Positions 6,011-9,401 of a stretch of DNA of 9,401 nt are shown piece by piece. Under the pieces are notes generated by a model. It worked only from the letters and a program-made list of their open reading frames with translations. It had not been told where the DNA came from and did not search any database. Made by a program: the position numbers and the translations under genes. Source of the stretch: Dehalococcoidia bacterium (lineage in GTDB: Bacteria; Chloroflexota; Dehalococcoidia; GIF9; AB-539-J10); NCBI GenBank assembly GCA_030589825.1, contig JAUUZT010000019.1, positions 1 through 9,401 on the forward strand. The letters run 5' to 3'. Numbering within the stretch: the first letter of the stretch is position 1; every line of letters starts with the position of its first letter.

Positions 6011-6721
6011 TTATGCTGCCCTTTCCAGAGCCGATTTTACATCTACCTTAAGTCCCGGCCCCATACTGCTAGACAACGAGATACTTTTAATGTACTGGCC
6101 TTTTGCTCCACTAGGCTTGGCTTTCACTATAGCTTCAAATACGGCTAGTATATTTTCCAGAAGCTTTTCTTTTTCAAAACTAACCTTACCTATTGGTAAA
6201 TGAATGATTCCTGTTCTATCTAAACGGAATTCAGCCCGCCCTTTGCGAGCCTCCTTAATAGCTCTTGGTAAATCTTTAGCATCTACCACTGTGCCTGATT
6301 TCGGATTTGGCATCAGCCCTCGCCTACCCAAAATACGTCCTAACTTTGCAACTTTAGCCATCATATCAGGTGTAGCCATAGACACCTCAAACTCAAGCCA
6401 CCCATCTTCTATTTTCTGTATAATTTCTTCAGCCCCTACGTAATCAGCCTCTCCTTCTTCCGCCTTTTTTACCCCCTCTCCCTGAGTAAATACTAGTACG
6501 CGTACCTGTTTCCCTAACCCATTTGGTAATAATGCCACCCCTCTTACTTGTTGATCAGCGCTACGTGGGTTAACTCCCATTTTCAAATGAACCTCTACGG
6601 TCTCATCAAAGCCGGCATATGCAGCTTTCTTAGCCAATTCAATTGCTTCATCCGGAGAATAATAATTCGAATGTTCTATAAGCTTGCTAGTTTCTCTATA
6701 TTTTTTACCATGTTTTGCCAC
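6011..6721 (-). CDS. rplA: 50S ribosomal protein L1
   Basis: L1 binds 23S rRNA at the mobile L1 stalk and helps release deacylated tRNA from the E site. In many bacteria it also represses its own operon. The 236-residue protein is complete and of normal length. It has the N-terminal 'MAKHGKKYRE', the central 'GRILGRRGLMPNPKSGTV' signature of the family, and a C-terminal 'KPSGAKGQYIKSISLSSSMGPG'. It starts with GTG directly after the rplK stop (TAAGTG, no gap). A strong ribosome site, GGAGGT at 6729-6734, lies inside the end of rplK with 7-nt spacing. The untranslated L10 leader follows it. Confidence 0.97.
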   Translation of the reverse strand: MAKHGKKYRETSKLIEHSNYYSPDEAIELAKKAAYAGFDETVEVHLKMGVNPRSADQQVRGVALLPNGLGKQVRVLVFTQGEGVKKAEEGEADYVGAEEIIQKIEDGWLEFEVSMATPDMMAKVAKLGRILGRRGLMPNPKSGTVVDAKDLPRAIKEARKGRAEFRLDRTGIIHLPIGKVSFEKEKLLENILAVFEAIVKAKPSGAKGQYIKSISLSSSMGPGLKVDVKSALERAA

Positions 6722-7147
6722 TTATTCTACCTCCACGCCCATACTCCGAGCCGTGCCTTCAATAATACGAGCCGCTTTTTCCACATCCGTAGTATTTAAA
6801 TCCTTCATTTTATTCTTAGCGACCTCATAAAGTTTTTCTCTACTCAATTTGCCTACTTTATCACTATTAGGATTAGAACTGCCTTTTTCCAATCCCAAAG
6901 CACTACGTATCAATCCAGAGGCAGGTGGCTTTTTAATTATAAAACTGAAAGAGCGATCTGCATAAACAGTTATTTCCGCTGGAACAATAAAACCATCCTG
7001 GGATGCAGTACGGTCATTATACTCCTTACAAAATGCCATAATGTTAACACCGTGTTGCCCCAGAGCCGGCCCCACAGGAGGGGCTGGAGTGGCTTTACCA
7101 GCCAATATTTGTAATTTGATAACAGCAGTTATTTTTTTCTTTGCCAT
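6722..7147 (-). CDS. rplK: 50S ribosomal protein L11
   Basis: L11 binds the GTPase-associated region of 23S rRNA at the stalk base and takes part in factor binding and in stringent-response activation. The 141-residue length is standard. The N-terminal domain has the proline-rich switch 'KATPAPPVGPALGQHGVNIM'. The C-terminal rRNA-binding domain runs from about residue 75 and includes the 'GTARSMGVEV' terminus. ATG 7147 is 1 nt after the nusG stop, and the upstream sequence lacks a strong Shine-Dalgarno, so initiation may be coupled to nusG termination. Its stop abuts the rplA GTG start. Confidence 0.98.
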   Translation of the reverse strand: MAKKKITAVIKLQILAGKATPAPPVGPALGQHGVNIMAFCKEYNDRTASQDGFIVPAEITVYADRSFSFIIKKPPASGLIRSALGLEKGSSNPNSDKVGKLSREKLYEVAKNKMKDLNTTDVEKAARIIEGTARSMGVEVE

Positions 7148-7148
7148 A

Positions 7149-7694
7149 TTAAATCTTTTCTACCGATAAGAAATCTAAATTTACGGGCGTTTCTCTACCA
7201 AAAAGTGACAGCATAACAACCGCACGGCCCCTGTCTGCGTTAACCTCATCAATCTTTCCGATGAAATCAACAAACGGTCCATTAGTAACTCGAACACTAT
7301 TACCTTTCTCGAATGCCACTTTAACTTCGGATGGCACTTCTACCATGCGCTGTAATATTTTTTCTGCCTCTTCTATCGACAGGGGCACTGGTTTAACACC
7401 CGTACTAACAAAACCAGCAACACCCGGAGTATTACGTACTATATCCCAACTACGTTCATCCAACTCCATTAGAACCATAATATAACCTGGAAAAGCCTTT
7501 TTGCTTATGGTCTGCCGCTTGCCACCTTTGATTTCAATTTCTATAGCTGTTGGTATAACCACATCAAATATCTTATCCTCTATGTCCATATATTTAATGC
7601 GCTGGACCAAATTCCTCCTGGCACGTTCTTCATGTCCAGAAGATACATATAACAGATACCATCGTCCACTTGATTCCAATTTAAGTTCACCCAC
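7149..7694 (-). CDS. nusG: Transcription elongation/antitermination factor NusG
   Basis: NusG binds the RNA polymerase clamp, modulates pausing and links polymerase to Rho or ribosomes. The 181-residue protein has the NGN domain at about 10-115, from 'RWYLLYVSSGHEERARRNL' through 'KKAFPGYIMVLMELD' and 'RNTPGVAGFVSTG'. A C-terminal KOW domain lies at about 126-160 ('GNSVRVTNGPFVDFIGKIDEV'), and the ending is 'VNLDFLSVEKI'. The start is GTG at 7694, overlapping the last 8 nt of secE. Only a weak ribosome site is visible, so translational coupling is likely. No large domain-II insertion is present. Confidence 0.97.
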   Translation of the reverse strand: MGELKLESSGRWYLLYVSSGHEERARRNLVQRIKYMDIEDKIFDVVIPTAIEIEIKGGKRQTISKKAFPGYIMVLMELDERSWDIVRNTPGVAGFVSTGVKPVPLSIEEAEKILQRMVEVPSEVKVAFEKGNSVRVTNGPFVDFIGKIDEVNADRGRAVVMLSLFGRETPVNLDFLSVEKI

Positions 7695-7932
7695 CCAATA
7701 TCATCTCAGTCAACACTTTAGTAAAACCATAGTCAAGGATTCCCAATAAGCCTCCAACAAAAATACATATAAACATAACCAGAACGCTTAACCTGAAAGC
7801 TTCTCTCCTTGTCGGCCATTGTGCCTTCTTTAACTCTTCTATTGACTCCCTGAGAAATTTAAACCTTGACTTTCTTATAGCAGATGCACTATTGGCTTTT
7901 CTTGATTTAGTTTTTTTTATATGACTGGGCAT
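7687..7932 (-). CDS. secE: Preprotein translocase subunit SecE
   Basis: SecE is the essential small clamp subunit of the SecYEG protein-export channel in the inner membrane. The 81-residue protein is the one-helix short type. It has a basic, disordered N-terminus (1-24), an amphipathic helix with the family signature 'ELKKAQWPTRREA' (33-45), and one transmembrane helix at about 47-67. ATG 7932 lies 4 nt after the rpmG stop. The TGA stop is embedded in the nusG start region (8-nt overlap), giving the common secE-nusG pair. Confidence 0.96.
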   Translation of the reverse strand: MPSHIKKTKSRKANSASAIRKSRFKFLRESIEELKKAQWPTRREAFRLSVLVMFICIFVGGLLGILDYGFTKVLTEMILGG

Positions 7933-7936
7933 AAAT

Positions 7937-8104
7937 TTACTTTACTTCACGATGTAAGGTATGCACCCTGCACCGTGGGCAATATTTCTTTAATTCCAAA
8001 CGTTGCGTGTCATTCCTTCTATTTTTAACAGTCGTGTAATTTCTTTCCTTACACTGACCACACGCTAGATGGATTATACTACGCAGATCTCCTTTTTTGG
8101 CCAT
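7937..8104 (-). CDS. rpmG: 50S ribosomal protein L33 (zinc-ribbon type)
   Basis: Translating the minus strand from ATG 8104 gives a 55-residue basic protein ending at TAA 7937-7939. It starts 'MAKKGDLRSIIHLACGQCKE' and ends 'KYCPRCRVHTLHREVK'. Two CxxC pairs, Cys15/Cys18 and Cys42/Cys45, form the zinc ribbon of the cysteine-containing (C+) L33 form. The block 'RNYTTVKNRRNDTQRLELKKYCPRC' region (21-45) is the family core. L33 lies near the E-site tRNA in the large subunit. The gene fits exactly between tuf (4 nt away) and secE (4 nt away), the usual rpmG-secE-nusG order. It has only a weak ribosome site. Confidence 0.97.
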   Translation of the reverse strand: MAKKGDLRSIIHLACGQCKERNYTTVKNRRNDTQRLELKKYCPRCRVHTLHREVK

Positions 8105-8108
8105 ATCT

Positions 8109-9311
8109 CTACTTAATCACCTTTGTAATAACACCAGCACCAACAGTCCTCCCACCTTCCCTTATTGCAAAACTCAAACCTGGTTCCATTGGAACAGGAT
8201 AAATCGTTTTAATAAACATATGATTTAAACTATCACCAGGCATAGCCATTTCCACTCCATCGGGTAGAGTAATAGAACCTGTTATGTCTGCAGTCCTTAT
8301 AAAAAACTGTGGTTTATATCCATTAAAAAATGGAGTATGCCTTCCGCCTTCTTCCTTCTTAAGTATATAGACTTCCACCTCAGCTTCAGTATGAGGGGTA
8401 ACAGTACCGGGGGCAGCCAAAACCTGTCCTCTCTCTATTTCATCCCTGTCTACACCCCGTAACAATATACCCACCGCATCTCCTGCCTCTGCTTTACCCA
8501 TAATTTTATGGAACATCTCAAGGCTAGTCGCTACCGTCTTTTTAGTCGGTTTTAAACCTACTATTTCCACTTCATCACCAGCTTTTATCACTCCCTGGTC
8601 AACTTTACCCGTTGGTACTGTACCTCTTCCTTTAATACTGAACACATCTTCCACTGGCATAAGAAATGGCTTATCTTTATCTCTAACAGGCATAGGTACA
8701 TATTCATCAACAGCATCCATCAATTTCCATATTGGCCCACACCAGGGACATTCCCTCTTACCACAACCACACTCCAGTGCCTTCAATGCGCTCACTCGTA
8801 CTATTGGTGTTTCATCACCAGGAAATCCGTAGCTGGAGAGCAATTCCCGTACCTCCATCTCCACCAAATCCAGTAATTCAGGATCTTCCATTTGATCAAC
8901 TTTGTTAAGAGCTACTAATAAGCGGGGCACATTCACCTGTTTCGCCAGCAGGATATGTTCACGTGTTTGTGGCATTGGCCCATCATCCGCTGCAACCACC
9001 AAAATAGCACCATCCATCTGAGCTGCTCCAGTTATCATATTCTTAATATAATCAGCATGTCCTGGGCAATCAACATGGCAATAATGGCGCTTTTCAGTTT
9101 CATATTCGATATGAGAGATAGCGATTGTCAGTCCACGTGCTTTTTCTTCAGGAGCATTGTCAATAGTATCAAAGGCACGAAACTGTGAAAACCCTGCTTT
9201 GGAGAGCACTTGCGTTATCGCCGCAGTAAGAGTTGTCTTCCCATGGTCAACATGACCAATCGTACCTACATTCAGATGGTCCTTTGTTCTTTCAAATGTT
9301 TTCTTTGCCAT
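8109..9311 (-). CDS. tuf: Translation elongation factor Tu (EF-Tu)
   Basis: EF-Tu delivers aminoacyl-tRNA to the ribosomal A site in a GTP-dependent way. The 400-residue protein is complete. G1 is GHVDHGKT (19-26), switch-I Thr is 62, G3 is DCPGH (81-85, with catalytic His85), G4 is NKVD (136-139) and G5 is SAL (174-176). Domains 2 and 3 follow, ending 'FAIREGGRTVGAGVITKVIK'. After the G domain there is a four-cysteine insertion, C181-x-C183-x4-C188-x2-C191, which could bind zinc and is what I recall from Dehalococcoides EF-Tu. A domain-2 motif usually reading GTVVTGRV is GTVPTGKV here. The ATG has AAGGAGG at 9320-9326, 8 nt upstream, and a tRNA gene lies 23 nt before it. Confidence 0.98.
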   Translation of the reverse strand: MAKKTFERTKDHLNVGTIGHVDHGKTTLTAAITQVLSKAGFSQFRAFDTIDNAPEEKARGLTIAISHIEYETEKRHYCHVDCPGHADYIKNMITGAAQMDGAILVVAADDGPMPQTREHILLAKQVNVPRLLVALNKVDQMEDPELLDLVEMEVRELLSSYGFPGDETPIVRVSALKALECGCGKRECPWCGPIWKLMDAVDEYVPMPVRDKDKPFLMPVEDVFSIKGRGTVPTGKVDQGVIKAGDEVEIVGLKPTKKTVATSLEMFHKIMGKAEAGDAVGILLRGVDRDEIERGQVLAAPGTVTPHTEAEVEVYILKKEEGGRHTPFFNGYKPQFFIRTADITGSITLPDGVEMAMPGDSLNHMFIKTIYPVPMEPGLSFAIREGGRTVGAGVITKVIK

Positions 9312-9319
9312 TTTAATAT

Positions 9320-9326
9320 CCTCCTT
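9320..9326 (-). promoter_or_regulatory. Consensus Shine-Dalgarno of tuf
   Basis: AAGGAGG with 8-nt spacing to the tuf ATG lies in the 23-nt gap between the tRNA 3' end and tuf. The gap leaves no room for a separate promoter. Confidence 0.8.
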
Positions 9327-9334
9327 AATCTAAA

Positions 9335-9401
9335 AGCCCACAACCAGATTCGAACTGGTGACCCCGTTCTTACCAAGAACGTGCTCTACCAACTGAGCTA
9401 T
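9335..9401 (-). tRNA. tRNA-Thr (anticodon GGU), truncated by the window edge
   Basis: The minus strand folds as a tRNA missing its first six bases, which lie beyond the window. The D arm is AGCTCAGTTGGTAGAGC. The anticodon stem CGTTC/GAACG encloses the loop TTGGTAA, with anticodon GGT at 9374-9372. The variable loop is GGGTC, and the T arm is ACCAG-TTCGAAT-CTGGT. The 3' acceptor strand TGTGGGC (9342-9336) is followed by discriminator T at 9335. CCA is not encoded. The anticodon reads threonine codons ACC and ACU. It lies directly upstream of tuf and is probably in the same primary transcript. Confidence 0.95.

Overview
The window looks like a chromosomal segment from a bacterium of the class Dehalococcoidia (phylum Chloroflexota). 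The best clue is the EF-Tu. It carries a four-cysteine insertion after the G domain (C-x-C-x4-C-x2-C, residues 181-191) and the run 'NAPEEKARGLTIAISH', both of which I associate from memory with Dehalococcoides-type EF-Tu. The separation of rplJL from rpoBC fits the same group. This assignment is an inference and was not tested by a search. Gene density is very high, base composition is moderate, and I see no mobile element, CRISPR array, prophage or recent-transfer signature.

Plus-strand half (1-4564). Two TRAP-transporter membrane subunits, dctQ and dctM, overlap by 8 nt. The substrate-binding DctP subunit is not in the window and may lie upstream. They are followed by a cysteine-rich protein of the C_GCAxxG_C_C family, a putative redox protein that is known to sit near transporter genes. 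Next come acpS (holo-ACP synthase) and a complete yifB/comM-type Mg-chelatase-like AAA+ ATPase. The yifB gene has its own extended -10 element so close to the ATG that its mRNA may be leaderless.

Minus-strand half (4567-9401, read right to left). This is a tight translation-apparatus operon: tRNA-Thr(GGU, cut by the window edge), tuf, rpmG (55 codons), secE, nusG, rplK, rplA, an L10-leader RNA with a built-in intrinsic terminator, rplJ, rplL, and a small two-helix membrane protein of unknown function. Adjacent genes overlap or lie within a few bases, except for the roughly 170-nt L10 leader. L10 probably binds this leader to set the level of the L10-(L7/L12) stalk proteins. In many bacteria rpoBC follows rplL. 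Here that place is taken by the small membrane gene, which meets yifB tail-to-tail with only 2 nt between the stop codons.

Most of the window is well-known housekeeping sequence, and I do not see a clearly new biological system. The points most worth a second look are a perfect 16-bp inverted repeat (8-nt loop) inside the small membrane gene just after rplL, a 30-residue Lys/Glu-rich N-terminal extension on L7/L12, the attenuator whose U-tract abuts the rplJ ribosome binding site, the probable leaderless yifB transcript, and the extra cysteines in the C_GCAxxG_C_C protein.
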